Shown: positions 43,506-52,874, counted from the first letter of the stretch. The stretch is DNA of 64,000 nt from CAZHHH01 sp052400685 (GCA_052400685.1 JBQTGJ010000001.1), one strand, 5' to 3'. Numbers and translations: made by a program. Notes: generated by a model from the letters alone, not told the origin.

Positions 43506-45431
43506 ATGAATACAGCCGTCAGTTATTCGAAGTGGACATTTATTTTAGTTCTTATTGTTGGTTTTTCCTGCCAGCAAAAACCAACAGCATTCGATGCAGC
43601 TGTTGGAGAGGTTTATCAAAAAGCCATAAGCAATCATCGAACAAAACGGGATTCTCTCGACTACTTTTTTTATCAGTGTCAGCAATATGATACACTTCTG
43701 TTATCTGATTTATCCAGAGCTCAGATTTGTCATATTAAAGGTCTGATGTATGAAACGCAATTGAAATATGATAGCGCCAGCGCTTGTTTCCTTTATGGCG
43801 CATCATTACTTTCCAATGATACTTTAAAGGTCAAATTACTTCTGCGTGCCGCTTGTGATGTGGTTCGAATTTCAAATTTTGATGAGTACCAAAAGGTGAT
43901 GGATGAAGCAGGGGAATTGGTGAAACAGCTTGATGACCCTGTGCAGAATGCTGCTTTTTGGGGTGCGAAAGGTGATTATAGCGTAGAAATAGAGGATTTT
44001 AAACAGGCTGTATTGTGTTATTCCCAAGCAGACAGTATTTTGGAGGCAAATGGTATTTTGAGGGTTCGCGATTATTACCAAAATAGAATCGGGCTTGCTT
44101 ATCGAAAATTGTCAAAATTCCCCTTGGCTTATGAGGCTTTATTGAAGGGTATTGAGTTGTCAAAGCTTAATAATAATATGGCCAGGCTGGTTACCGGTTA
44201 CATCCAATTGAGCCGTGTGTACCGAACCGCTCAACGATATGACGAAGCCTTAAAATGGCAGGAAAAGCAGTTGTCTCTGGCCTCTGAATTGAATGATAGA
44301 AGTCAAATAAGAGAAGGGATTGAACACATGGGTATTATATATACCGAAAAAAAAGAGTATGATTTGGCTGAGGACTATTTTATTGAAGCCCTCGAAATTG
44401 CTTATGATATCAATGAACCTTCAGCTATTGGTGATGGATTGGCTAACCTGGGAAACTTTTATTATCGTAAGGGCGATATGACAAAAGCCATTGACTATTA
44501 TAATAGAAGTTATAGTTATAGAAAGGCGCATCGTAATAGGGATATTGCAATATTAAATAGCCTTTTTCATTTGGGTGACGCTTATCTTGCTGTTAAAAAT
44601 GTAGAATTGAGTGAGTATTATTTGACAAAAGCTGTTCAGTTGGCCGACTCGACACAGGAAATAGGTTGGGCTGTGACGGTTAATAAAAGGTTGGTTGAGT
44701 TGTATCGGTCAACCAAAGATTATGAAAAATATGCCAAAGCGTTACAACATTATATTGAAGTAAAGGATAGGTGGAATAAAGTGAAAGAAAATACCAAATT
44801 TAGCCAGCTATCTATTCAATACGAAACCCTTCAAAAAGAAACGACTATTGCTTTACAGCGAGAGCAATTAAAAACCCGTACGCAGCTGCTGTTTCTATTT
44901 GGTAATGTTCTTTTAATTATTGTTTTAATTGTTTCGGCGGTGCTTGTTAATAAAAAAATACGAGAGCGTGCGCTTCGGGTTATTTATAATCAGCAACTTT
45001 TGGTTAATGATCAGCGAAAAGTAATAAGTAGTTTATTAAAGAAGACGGTCTCATTTAAGCCGGATCAGTGTGACAACAAAATGCTTTCCGATTTGTTGAC
45101 TCTTTTGGAAGATCAACATATTTACCAAAACTCTGATTTGTCGCTTGAAATGTTGGCTCAGGAGATGGGTACCAATACAACTTATGTGTCTCAGCTGATT
45201 AACAAAGAGTTTGATTGTAATTTTAAATCGCTTGTTAATCGTTATCGCATTAACTATTGCAAAGAGCAAATTAAAGTCAATTCAGGAAATCTGGTCATGA
45301 AGAATGTTGGTCTTATGGCTGGATTTAAATCTCAGTCGACGTTTTATGCGACCTTTAAGGCTGAAGTGGGAATGACGCCTCTTCAGTTTACGAAAATTTC
45401 GCAAATGGAGAAGAACTTAAAGGTTGGTTAA
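43506..45431 (+). CDS. Membrane-anchored TPR-AraC transcriptional regulator
   Basis: A 641-residue one-component regulator. The N-terminus is a lipoprotein-like signal (lipobox GFSC, Cys about 22). Residues about 40-420 are tetratricopeptide repeats (for example YDEALKWQEKQLSLASEL, YDLAEDYFIEALEIAYDI, MTKAIDYYNRSYSYRK). One membrane helix follows (about 458-482, LLFLFGNVLLIIVLIVSAVL) and then a cytoplasmic AraC-type double helix-turn-helix (about 545-635: LEMLAQEMGTNTTYVSQLIN and VGLMAGFKSQSTFYATFK). The topology puts the TPR sensor in the periplasm and the DNA-binding domain inside. TAATTTTG at 43476-43483 resembles a -7 element. It is divergent from the secreted protein/FN3 operon, a likely target. 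Confidence 0.9.
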   Translation: MNTAVSYSKWTFILVLIVGFSCQQKPTAFDAAVGEVYQKAISNHRTKRDSLDYFFYQCQQYDTLLLSDLSRAQICHIKGLMYETQLKYDSASACFLYGASLLSNDTLKVKLLLRAACDVVRISNFDEYQKVMDEAGELVKQLDDPVQNAAFWGAKGDYSVEIEDFKQAVLCYSQADSILEANGILRVRDYYQNRIGLAYRKLSKFPLAYEALLKGIELSKLNNNMARLVTGYIQLSRVYRTAQRYDEALKWQEKQLSLASELNDRSQIREGIEHMGIIYTEKKEYDLAEDYFIEALEIAYDINEPSAIGDGLANLGNFYYRKGDMTKAIDYYNRSYSYRKAHRNRDIAILNSLFHLGDAYLAVKNVELSEYYLTKAVQLADSTQEIGWAVTVNKRLVELYRSTKDYEKYAKALQHYIEVKDRWNKVKENTKFSQLSIQYETLQKETTIALQREQLKTRTQLLFLFGNVLLIIVLIVSAVLVNKKIRERALRVIYNQQLLVNDQRKVISSLLKKTVSFKPDQCDNKMLSDLLTLLEDQHIYQNSDLSLEMLAQEMGTNTTYVSQLINKEFDCNFKSLVNRYRINYCKEQIKVNSGNLVMKNVGLMAGFKSQSTFYATFKAEVGMTPLQFTKISQMEKNLKVG

Positions 45432-45466
45432 TTCGCTTTTTTACTTTCAAAAATAAATTTTTAAGG

Positions 45467-46450
45467 ATGAAGTATCGCAGATTAGGTAGAACGGAGCTTA
45501 AGGTTTCTGAAGTCTCACTGGGAACCTGGCAGGTGGGGGGAAAATGGGGTTCTGGTTTTGATGCTAAAAATGCCGGCCGTATTATTGATGCGGCTATTGA
45601 TCATGGCGTTAATTTTATAGATACGGCTGATGTTTACGAGGATGGCATGAGTGAAAAAGCTGTGGGACGGGCGGTTCGTTCGCATTCCAATGAAATATTT
45701 GTCGCGTCGAAATGTGGTCGGCAGATCAATCCTCATATTAATGAGGGGTATACGCCTGATGTGTTGCAGAAATATGTTGAAGATTCGCTGCGTCGTACAG
45801 GTTTGGAGTCGCTTGATTTAATACAACTGCATTGTCCTCCTACCGAAGTATATTATCGTCCTGAGATTTTTGAGCGGTTTGATCGTCTCAAAGAGCAAGG
45901 TAAGATAAAGAATCTTGGGGTGAGTGTCGAAAAGGTGGAAGAAGCTTTAAAGGCCATTGAGTATCCCAACGTGAATACGGTTCAGATAATTTTTAATATT
46001 TTTCGTCAGCGACCGTCTGAACTGCTGTTCAAAGAAATCAAACGCCGGGATGTTGGTATTATTGTTCGCGTGCCATTGGCGAGTGGATTACTAACCGGAA
46101 AATTTTCCGAATCCTCTCATTTCGAACCAACCGATCATCGTAACTTTAATCGCGATGGGAAGGCTTTTGATAAGGGCGAGACCTTTGCGGGCGTTGATTA
46201 TCATTTGGGGCTTAAAGCGGTGAATAAGCTTAAAGATCTGTTTCCCCAGCGTAATTTGGCAGCCGTCGCTTTGCAATGGATCCTTCGTTTTGATGAAGTT
46301 AGCTGCATCATTCCTGGTGCTTCACGTCCCGAGCAGGTGCAATCCAATATGTCAATCTATGATGAGCAGCCTTTATCTGATTCAGAAGTGGCTGAGATTA
46401 ATAAGGTGTATGATCAATTGATAAAGCCTGAAGTTCATCATCTTTGGTAA
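45467..46450 (+). CDS. Aldo/keto reductase
   Basis: A 327-residue NAD(P)H-dependent TIM-barrel oxidoreductase. Catalytic residues are visible in FIDTADVYEDG (Asp and Tyr), VASKCGRQ (Lys) and LIQLHCPP (His). The C-terminal IPGASRPEQVQSNM is the cofactor-binding segment. The sequence resembles the YghZ/Tas/IolS group. Substrate unknown. It starts 35 bases after the TPR-AraC regulator and 10 bases before the DUF2721 gene, suggesting co-transcription. Confidence 0.93.
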   Translation: MKYRRLGRTELKVSEVSLGTWQVGGKWGSGFDAKNAGRIIDAAIDHGVNFIDTADVYEDGMSEKAVGRAVRSHSNEIFVASKCGRQINPHINEGYTPDVLQKYVEDSLRRTGLESLDLIQLHCPPTEVYYRPEIFERFDRLKEQGKIKNLGVSVEKVEEALKAIEYPNVNTVQIIFNIFRQRPSELLFKEIKRRDVGIIVRVPLASGLLTGKFSESSHFEPTDHRNFNRDGKAFDKGETFAGVDYHLGLKAVNKLKDLFPQRNLAAVALQWILRFDEVSCIIPGASRPEQVQSNMSIYDEQPLSDSEVAEINKVYDQLIKPEVHHLW

Positions 46451-46460
46451 AATTTTATTC

Positions 46461-46862
46461 ATGGAACAATTAACGTTAACAACACCGGCGGTTTTATTTT
46501 CTGCTATATCTTTAATTTTGCTGGCTTATACCAATCGATTTTTGGCTTATGCCGCATTGGTTCGTAGTCTTTACGATAAATTTATGCTGTCACATGACTC
46601 CTTGTTGCTGAACCAGATAAAAAATATGAAACAACGCCTCAGGCTTACTCAGGCTATGCAGATACTGGGCATTGGGAGCTTGTTATTGTGCGTCTTGTGC
46701 ATGTTTTTGGTTTATGTTCATTGGCAGACTTCGGCCAAGGTGGTGTTTGGAGTTGCGTTGGTATTGTTGATATTATCATTGGCTTTATCCATTCGCGAAA
46801 TTCAAATTTCGGTTAAAGCGATTGATTTGCAGTTGGGGAGTATGAAGAATCAAAAACAGTGA
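46461..46862 (+). CDS. DUF2721 family membrane protein
   Basis: A 133-residue integral membrane protein. Three hydrophobic segments (about 8-24, 66-90 and 94-112) flank a charged loop with RSLYDKFML, LLLNQIKNMKQRLRL. This length and layout, with the N-terminal TPAVLFSAISLILLAYTNRFLA, fits DUF2721. Role unknown. Co-transcribed with the aldo/keto reductase by spacing. Confidence 0.8.
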   Translation: MEQLTLTTPAVLFSAISLILLAYTNRFLAYAALVRSLYDKFMLSHDSLLLNQIKNMKQRLRLTQAMQILGIGSLLLCVLCMFLVYVHWQTSAKVVFGVALVLLILSLALSIREIQISVKAIDLQLGSMKNQKQ

Positions 46863-46962
46863 TTTTAATGTTGCGTGAAATATGGATTGTAATGTCGTTG
46901 ATGAGCCGTAAATCTGTTCCTGGTTCTTCGTTTTAATTTTTTGTTTGTTTTATAAAAAGTAA

Positions 46963-47110
46963 ATAGTGTTTGTCTATAAAGTCAGCTTCTGCGTTATGCT
47001 TGTCATAAAAACAGTCATTTACGAAAAGTAAACGCCTTGATTTTTATGATTTCACAGGCCTTGAATTTGAACTTTATATTTCAAACACATAGTTTATGGA
47101 CAGACTCTAA
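46963..47110 (-). repeat. Interspersed palindromic repeat, subfamily A, copy A3
   Basis: About 148 bp, in inverted orientation relative to A1. Reverse-complemented, it differs from A1 at only about a dozen positions by eye, including the whole inner palindrome TCATAAAAATCAAGGCGTTT. Ends: TAGTGTTTGTCTATAAAG on the left and the complement of CATAGTTTATGGACAGAC on the right. Confidence 0.92.
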
Positions 47111-47314
47111 AATAATAATAGTATTCAGTTTTAGTTTTTATCTATATCGTGTTTGTAAGAAATTTTTGTAACAGATAAGACAGATTTATTTTTGAAGTTT
47201 TTATAGGTAACTAATTTATTTTTAAAGGGCGTATGGAATTCACATACCCAGTTTTGATTGGTAATTACCCCTTTTTCTATGCATGCTGGTTTTAACGCTT
47301 TGAGAATATTGTCA

Positions 47315-47368
47315 ACCCTTTTGAGCGCATGGATAATGCAGAAATTGGATTTTACAGGCCATTCTAAT
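47315..47368 (+). repeat. Decayed fragment of the subfamily-A repeat
   Basis: CCCTTTTGAGCGCATGG, then ATAATGCAGAAATTGGATTT and TACAGGCCATTCTAA, aligns with the right third of copy A2 (CCATTTTGAGAGCAAGCG, TAATGCAGAAGTTGGACTTT, ATAGACAGACTCTA). The left two thirds are not recognisable. Confidence 0.6.
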
Positions 47369-47543
47369 TGTTTGTATGCGATAGTGTTAGTGAATTGTTT
47401 ATAATTAATTAGTAATATGGTTACGTGTGAAAGCATTGTTAGTTGTCACACTTTATTGAATACGATTTTTTGAGTTAACTCTGACCGGTAGGGTGAATTA
47501 CCACTTTTATCCGGTTTTTTATTGTGTAACAATTTAAATAAGA

Positions 47544-48359
47544 ATGGAGCAATTGATATCGCCACGTGCGGAGATTCATCCCGAAGCAGTATTGGGAAAA
47601 AATGTAGTTGTTGAGGCTTTTGCAAAAATTGATAAAGATGTAATTATTGGCGATGGCACCTGGATAGGTGCAAATGCTGTTATTTATCCAGGTGCACGTA
47701 TCGGAAAAGAATGTAAAATATTTCCAGGTGCTGTTATTGCCGGAGTCCCTCAGGACCTTAAATTTAAAGGTGAATACAGTACTGCTGAGATTGGCGATTT
47801 TACCACTGTCCGCGAGTATGTGACCGTGAATAGAGGAACCGCTTCCAAAGGAATTACTAAAGTAGGGAGTCATACTTTACTGATGGCTTATACCCATTTA
47901 GGTCACGATACGTTAGTGGGTGATTATTGCGTTATTGCCAATAGCGTTCAAATTGCCGGAGAAGTAGAAATCGGTGATTGGGCTGTTGTAGGTGGTGCCA
48001 GCGCTATTCATCAGTTTGTTCGCATCGGGGCTCATGCCATGGTTTCGGGTATGGCTGGTGTCCTCTCGGATGTAGCACCCTATACTAAGGTGTTTGGATT
48101 ACCTGCCGCTTACATCGGAATTAATTACATTGGGTTAAAGCGTCGCGGGTTTAGCAAAGAACAAATTGAAGTGGTGCACGATGCCTATCGCGTGTTTTAT
48201 CAGCAGGGGATGAATGCCTCTCAGGCTGTGACGTATATGAAAACTTATCTTGAAAATACTGAACAGTTGGTCGAGATTATGGATTTTATTACTTCTTCAA
48301 GGCGCGGAGTAATCAAAAATAGCTTTAAAAAGTCAGCGGTTACTGAAGAGAGTGCATAG
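47544..48359 (+). CDS. lpxA: UDP-N-acetylglucosamine acyltransferase
   Basis: First acylation of lipid A synthesis. The protein is 271 residues, mostly left-handed beta-helix hexapeptide repeats (for example IGDGTWIGANAVIYPGARIG, KIFPGAVIAG). The catalytic His lies in LLMAYTHLGHD (about 117-127), followed by GDYCVIANSVQIAGEVEIGD and VGGASAIHQFVRIG. The helical C-terminus starts at about residue 193 (IGLKRRGFSKEQIE). In many Bacteroidota lpxA follows lpxD and the lpxC-fabZ fusion; here it is alone after a 680-base gap, so the usual cluster is split. Confidence 0.96.
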   Translation: MEQLISPRAEIHPEAVLGKNVVVEAFAKIDKDVIIGDGTWIGANAVIYPGARIGKECKIFPGAVIAGVPQDLKFKGEYSTAEIGDFTTVREYVTVNRGTASKGITKVGSHTLLMAYTHLGHDTLVGDYCVIANSVQIAGEVEIGDWAVVGGASAIHQFVRIGAHAMVSGMAGVLSDVAPYTKVFGLPAAYIGINYIGLKRRGFSKEQIEVVHDAYRVFYQQGMNASQAVTYMKTYLENTEQLVEIMDFITSSRRGVIKNSFKKSAVTEESA

Positions 48360-48381
48360 CCTATTAATTATTTAGATATTG

Positions 48382-48418
48382 AAAGCCCCGGGTGTCATTA
48401 TACATCCGGGGCTTTTTT
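48382..48418 (+). terminator. Terminator after lpxA
   Basis: GCCCCGGGTGT (from 48385) pairs with ACATCCGGGGC (ending 48412) with one G-U pair over a 6-nt loop, followed by six T. Confidence 0.88.
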
Positions 48419-48499
48419 GATCTTGAATTATTTTTTCAGACTGTATCGTCTTGTTTTTGAGTTTTTAAGCTTGGGGCGGCCTTATTAATAGGTCGCTGT

Positions 48500-49588
48500 T
48501 TAGTGCTTTGCTTTATATTCTTTAATGAGTCCGATGAAATCATCGAATAGAAATTCTGTATCTGTTGGCCCGCTGGAAGCCTCAGGGTGAAACTGTGTTG
48601 AGAAGAACGGTTTGGTTTTGTGTTTGATTCCTTCATTGGTTCCATCGTTAATATTAACAAACAGCGGTTCCCAATCTTGTTTTAGGGATTCAGTATCGAG
48701 AACAAAACCGTGATTTTGACTGGTGATGTAGCAGGTGTCGGTTCCAACTTTACGTACAGGATGATTGTGTGCCCTGTGACCGTATTTTAATTTGTGTGTT
48801 GATCCGCCGGCAGCTATTCCCATTAATTGGTTTCCCAAACAAATACCAAAAATAGGCTTATCGCCATCGAGTGCTTTTTTGATGTTGTCGATGGTCTCAT
48901 TGTAAACAGCGGGGTTGCCTGGTCCGTTGGATAACATCACGCCATCATAATCTTCTTTTGAGAAGTCGTAATTCCACGGCACGCGAATGACTGTTGTATC
49001 GCGTCTTAATAAGCATCGTAATATATTGTATTTGGCACCGGTGTCAACCAAAATTATTTTATGTTGCCCATTGCCATAGGTTTCTTTCTCGTCGGTGCAA
49101 ACCTGTGCAGCCAGATTCTCTAAATCGGGATTGTAGAATTCGATGTCCTGTTCGTCGGCAATAATCTTGCCCAGTAGCGGGCCTTTTTCGCGGAGTATTT
49201 TGGTGAGCTCCCGGGTGTCGATATCGAAAATGCCGGGGACGTCATTTTCTTTGAGCCAGTCGCTTAAACTTTCGCCGGCGTTCCAATGGCTGTATTCAAA
49301 CGAATAGTCGGATACGATGAGTCCTGAAACATGAATGCGGTCCGATTCATAAAATTTAGGGATGCCATTTTCCTTTGTTTTGGATGGCACCCCGTAATTA
49401 CCAATGAGAGGGTAGGTTGAAACCAATATCTGACCCTTGTACGACGGGTCCGTAAGGCTTTCCGGATAACCTGTCATGGCGGTATTAAAAACCACCTCTC
49501 CGGCTATGGAACGATGACTACCAAACGATTTTCCAACAAATGTGGTTCCATCTTCCAGAACCAGTTTAATCTTTTTTACTTCAGGCAT
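48500..49588 (-). CDS. carA: Carbamoyl-phosphate synthase small subunit
   Basis: Glutaminase subunit supplying ammonia for carbamoyl phosphate (pyrimidines and arginine). The protein is 362 residues. The N-terminal domain contains LEDGTTFVGKSFG and MTGYPESLTDPSYKGQILV; the C-terminal class I amidotransferase domain holds the nucleophile in FGICLGNQLMG and the His-Glu in QFHPEASSGP. No carB is adjacent in the window (the plus side of carA is a long intergenic region followed by an unrelated cluster). A candidate promoter lies just upstream. Confidence 0.96.
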   Translation of the reverse strand: MPEVKKIKLVLEDGTTFVGKSFGSHRSIAGEVVFNTAMTGYPESLTDPSYKGQILVSTYPLIGNYGVPSKTKENGIPKFYESDRIHVSGLIVSDYSFEYSHWNAGESLSDWLKENDVPGIFDIDTRELTKILREKGPLLGKIIADEQDIEFYNPDLENLAAQVCTDEKETYGNGQHKIILVDTGAKYNILRCLLRRDTTVIRVPWNYDFSKEDYDGVMLSNGPGNPAVYNETIDNIKKALDGDKPIFGICLGNQLMGIAAGGSTHKLKYGHRAHNHPVRKVGTDTCYITSQNHGFVLDTESLKQDWEPLFVNINDGTNEGIKHKTKPFFSTQFHPEASSGPTDTEFLFDDFIGLIKEYKAKH

Positions 49589-49965
49589 ACCTGTGGTATT
49601 GTTATGGTTTTTACTGCGCTTTGTCAGAATGCAAAGTTAATAATTCTGTCCATTTTTTTTACAATTAATTCGCTCTAATGTATATTTATTCTTATTAAAG
49701 TTCTGATGATTGAATATTTATTCGTTTTATTGTAAGGTTATTCGTTAACGTTTATTAAGACTTAGTTTAAATTACAGAAAATCAGCCCTTTCTTCTTTTA
49801 AATATGTAAATAGCTATCTATTTTTATAAACGAATAAAAAGAGGGTTTCATAAAAATTTGACACATTTATTTGTCTGATGACGCATTTTGATCTGAATCT
49901 GGATGTTGCAGGCGGTTGACAATTTTGATATTTATAATGAAATTCGGGTGTAAACAGTTTTCCTT
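49589..49965. other. 377-bp intergenic region between divergent carA and the octaheme cytochrome cluster
   Basis: AT-rich, no ORF or RNA gene. It includes the carA promoter candidate (49632-49664). I see no convincing promoter for the plus-strand cluster or a clear Fnr/Crp-type site. Confidence 0.4.
49632..49664 (-). promoter_or_regulatory. Candidate promoter for carA
   Basis: On the minus strand TTG (complement of 49662-49664), 22 bases, TAACTTTG (complement of 49632-49639); the carA start is about 43 bases further on. The spacer is at the long end of the accepted range. Confidence 0.4.
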
Positions 49966-51555
49966 ATGAAGAATATTATTCCATCGGTTTTGCTTGCCAT
50001 TGTATTAATAATTATGGTGGTTCACCTGTTTCATCGGCCTGAATTGCCCAATCTGGCGCAGTATCAGTTGCGGCAGGCTTATTCTACCAAACCGGCATCG
50101 CGTGTTGATCACGCTAAGTTTGTGGAGCTGCAGCGGGTTTTTCAAACACCGCAGGATGTTACTGAAGCCTGTATTTCGTGCCATAATCATAGCCATACTG
50201 AAATTATGGCTTCTAATCATTGGAACTGGGAGCGAACATCGTATATCGAGGGCCGGGGAATCGATCGTGTTGGGAAGCAGAATGCGCTTAATAATTTTTG
50301 TATAGGGTCAAATTCCAATGAGCAGTCGTGTGCGGTTTGTCATATCGGTTTTGGAATGACAAATAATTTGTTTGACTTTGAAAATGCGCGTAACGTTGAT
50401 TGCATGGTTTGTCATGATCAGAGCGAGGCGTATTACAAAGGCACGGCGATGGCTGGTTATCCCGATCGATCGGTAAATCTTACTGAGGTGGCGCAGCATG
50501 TGGGCCGACCCGATAACCTTAATTGCGGTGCTTGTCATTTCTATGGCGGCGGCGGAAATAATGTGAAGCATGGCGATTTGGAAGAAGCTCTCCTGGCCTG
50601 CGATCGGGATGTGGATGTTCACATGGCTGCCAATGGCATCAATATGACTTGTGTGGACTGCCACGAAGCTACAAATCATAAGATGAAAGGGACACTGTAT
50701 TCGGTGTCGTCGACTCATGTTAATCGTTTAACGTGCGATGATTGTCATACAAGCACGCCACACATGAACCGCATGCTGAATCTTCATACTGCGCGTGTGG
50801 CTTGTCAGACCTGTCATATTCCCATTTATGCCAAAGAAAATGCGACCAAAATGGCCTGGCATTGGTCTGATGCCGGGAAGTTGAAAGATGGAAAGCCCTT
50901 TGTTATTGACGATTCGTTGGGAAATCATGTTTATGCCTCTATTAAAGGGACCTTTGAATGGGCCATTAATGTTACGCCTGAATACGCCTGGTTTAATGGT
51001 CATGCGACGCATTACGTGCTGGGCGATAAGGTTGATACTGTTCCGGTACAGATGAATCGTTTGTTGGGTTCTGCAGCCGACAGTGAATCGAAGATTTTTC
51101 CGGTGAAGGTGCATCGAGGCGATCAACCCTACGATCCAAATACTAAATTACTGATTCAGCCCAAATTGTGGAGTGCCGCCAAAGGCGATAGCGCCTTTTG
51201 GATGGATTTTGACTGGAATGAGGCTGCCATGGCAGGGATGGCTCATGTGGGACTGCCTTATAGCGGCGAATATGAGTTTATATCAACGGAGATGTACTGG
51301 CCGCTTAATCATATGGTGTCGCCTAAAGATCAGTCGCTTGATTGTGCCGCGTGTCATACCCGTAACAATGGTCGTCTGGCAGCTCTGAATGATTTTTATT
51401 TGCCCGGTCGTGACCGTTATGCGGGTCTTGACATGATGGGTAAACTGATGGTATGGGCTGCTCTTTTGGGGGTTTTAATACATGCTTTAGCCCGTTTTGT
51501 TACAGCCATAAAAAATAAAGAAATAACATCGCACGATATTGATTCCAATGTGTAA
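49966..51555 (+). CDS. Octaheme c-type cytochrome, tetrathionate-reductase (OTR) family
   Basis: A 529-residue periplasmic-facing multiheme protein. An N-terminal hydrophobic segment (4-22) and a C-terminal one (about 498-520) could anchor it. Eight CxxCH motifs are present: C69, C122, C146, C187, C229, C257, C280 and near 459. The FDFENARNVDCMVCHDQSEAYY and CGACHFYGGGGNNVKHGDL segments are characteristic of the octaheme family related to Shewanella OTR, which reduces tetrathionate, nitrite or hydroxylamine in vitro. That family has one lysine-ligated haem; K158 after the third motif is a candidate ligand but not verified. It is the first gene of a four-gene cluster with a b-type cytochrome and two YeeE-like proteins. 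Confidence 0.9.
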   Translation: MKNIIPSVLLAIVLIIMVVHLFHRPELPNLAQYQLRQAYSTKPASRVDHAKFVELQRVFQTPQDVTEACISCHNHSHTEIMASNHWNWERTSYIEGRGIDRVGKQNALNNFCIGSNSNEQSCAVCHIGFGMTNNLFDFENARNVDCMVCHDQSEAYYKGTAMAGYPDRSVNLTEVAQHVGRPDNLNCGACHFYGGGGNNVKHGDLEEALLACDRDVDVHMAANGINMTCVDCHEATNHKMKGTLYSVSSTHVNRLTCDDCHTSTPHMNRMLNLHTARVACQTCHIPIYAKENATKMAWHWSDAGKLKDGKPFVIDDSLGNHVYASIKGTFEWAINVTPEYAWFNGHATHYVLGDKVDTVPVQMNRLLGSAADSESKIFPVKVHRGDQPYDPNTKLLIQPKLWSAAKGDSAFWMDFDWNEAAMAGMAHVGLPYSGEYEFISTEMYWPLNHMVSPKDQSLDCAACHTRNNGRLAALNDFYLPGRDRYAGLDMMGKLMVWAALLGVLIHALARFVTAIKNKEITSHDIDSNV

Positions 51556-51643
51556 CTGATATTTGAAGCGAGTTGTTATAATTGTTTAAAATACAAAAGT
51601 ATAGGCGCGTTTTATGTGACCTTAATAATTAAACGATAAACAG

Positions 51644-52291
51644 ATGAAGAAGGTATATATATATAAACGGTTTGAGCGTTTTTGGCACTGGTCGCAGGCT
51701 GTGCTGATATTATTTTTGGCCCTGACGGGTTTCGAAGTGCATGACTCCATTCATCTTTTGGGGTATGAAAAGGCGGTGATTTATCATCAAACAGCAGGGT
51801 GGATGCTTCTGGGATTAATTGGACTGGCAATTTTTTGGCATGTTACAACCGGCGAGTGGAAGCAATATATTCCGTCATTTTCGAAATTGTCTGCTCAAAT
51901 CAGGTATTATACTTATGGTATGTTTAAAGGAGAACCGCATCCGACTCATAAAACAGCCCGCAATAAGCTTAATCCGTTACAGGCCGTTACTTATCTTGGG
52001 TTTAAACTGGTGATGGCGCCTTTGTTAATTGTTACCGGTTTGATGTATATGTTTCATAGAACCATTGATGCCAATAATATGGTTCTTATCAGTGATATAC
52101 CGCTTGAGATAGTGGCATGGCTGCATACCCTGGGAGCTTATCTGATTTTGATGTTTATTATTATTCATGTGTATATGACGACTACCGGAACGACTCCAAT
52201 TTCAAATCTAAAAGCTATGTTGACGGGTTACGAACTGTTGGAGGATGAGCAGGACGATGTTAATAATGAAAAAGGAAATGATGAAGACTAA
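51644..52291 (+). CDS. Cytochrome b561-type membrane subunit
   Basis: A 215-residue integral membrane protein with four hydrophobic segments. Histidines suited to bind two b hemes are RFWHWSQAVLILFLALTGF (first helix), VIYHQTAGWMLLGLIGLAIFWH (second) and AWLHTLGAYLILMFIIIHVYM (fourth). The layout matches the Ni-hydrogenase/thiosulfate-reductase cytochrome b family. It lies between the octaheme cytochrome and the YeeE genes and probably passes electrons from quinol to the cytochrome c. The last 26 bases overlap the next gene. Confidence 0.9.
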   Translation: MKKVYIYKRFERFWHWSQAVLILFLALTGFEVHDSIHLLGYEKAVIYHQTAGWMLLGLIGLAIFWHVTTGEWKQYIPSFSKLSAQIRYYTYGMFKGEPHPTHKTARNKLNPLQAVTYLGFKLVMAPLLIVTGLMYMFHRTIDANNMVLISDIPLEIVAWLHTLGAYLILMFIIIHVYMTTTGTTPISNLKAMLTGYELLEDEQDDVNNEKGNDED

Positions 52292-52799
52292 TCAATACAT
52301 GGATCCTTATCTGGCTGGGATACTGCTGGGTTTGGTGCTTTTGGCCACCGTTTATATTACCGGTCGTGGATTGGGAGCCAGTGGCGCAGTAAAGAGTGTG
52401 GTGGCCTCGGGCGTTAAGGCGACAGCGCCTTCGCATTACGAATCGGTGGCAGTGTATAGGGCGTATGCCGCAGAGCATCCGGATGGCACCATGAAATCAT
52501 GGCTGGTATTTGAAATGCTGGGCGTGATTATTGGGGCTTTTATTTCAGGTCTTTTAGCAGATCGTATTGGTTTGAAGCTTGAAAAGGGACCTGCTGTTAC
52601 AAATAAAACGCGCATCATTACAGCCATTATTGGTGGTGCATTATTTGGATTTGGCAGTCAACTGGGACGTGGCTGTACCAGCGGTTCGGCCCTGAGTGGT
52701 ATGGCGGTGATGTCGCTGGGAGGTATTGTGACTATGCTGTCAATATTTGGTGGCGCTTATGCCATGGCCTGGTTTTTTAAAAGGTTGTGGTTGAAGTAG
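52266..52799 (+). CDS. Half-size YeeE/YedE family protein (thiosulfate/sulfur transport), first
   Basis: A 177-residue membrane protein from the ATG at 52266 (an earlier in-frame ATG at 52245 is possible), overlapping the cytochrome b gene by 26 bases. About four hydrophobic segments. The G-R-G-C-T-S-G-S-A-L-S-G motif (GSQLGRGCTSGSALSGMAVM) is a signature of the YeeE/YedE fold; in full-length family members conserved cysteines hand the sulfur compound across the membrane. Only half of a full-length TsuA is present, so it probably pairs with the next gene product, as PmpA/PmpB-type halves do. Transported ligand not known; thiosulfate is the family precedent. Confidence 0.88.
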   Translation: MKKEMMKTNQYMDPYLAGILLGLVLLATVYITGRGLGASGAVKSVVASGVKATAPSHYESVAVYRAYAAEHPDGTMKSWLVFEMLGVIIGAFISGLLADRIGLKLEKGPAVTNKTRIITAIIGGALFGFGSQLGRGCTSGSALSGMAVMSLGGIVTMLSIFGGAYAMAWFFKRLWLK

Positions 52800-52874
52800 A
52801 CGATACCGCTGGGTAATTTTTATCTAAACTTATCAAGCACCTGAGTTTTCTTGCTAACTCTAAATTGCTAAATT

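Larger units (their letters stand above)
46863..47543. other. 681-bp non-coding region with repeat A3 and a decayed repeat fragment
   Basis: Between DUF2721 and lpxA. Holds the A3 repeat (46963-47110) and a decayed fragment (47315-47368). A 101-codon minus-strand frame at 47131-47436 overlaps the fragment, has no recognised domain and is not called as a gene. The lpxA promoter presumably lies near 47440-47540. Confidence 0.5.

Noticed and set aside
47131..47436. 101-codon frame on the minus strand
   Set aside because: It overlaps a decayed repeat fragment and has no recognisable similarity or start signal; kept as non-coding.
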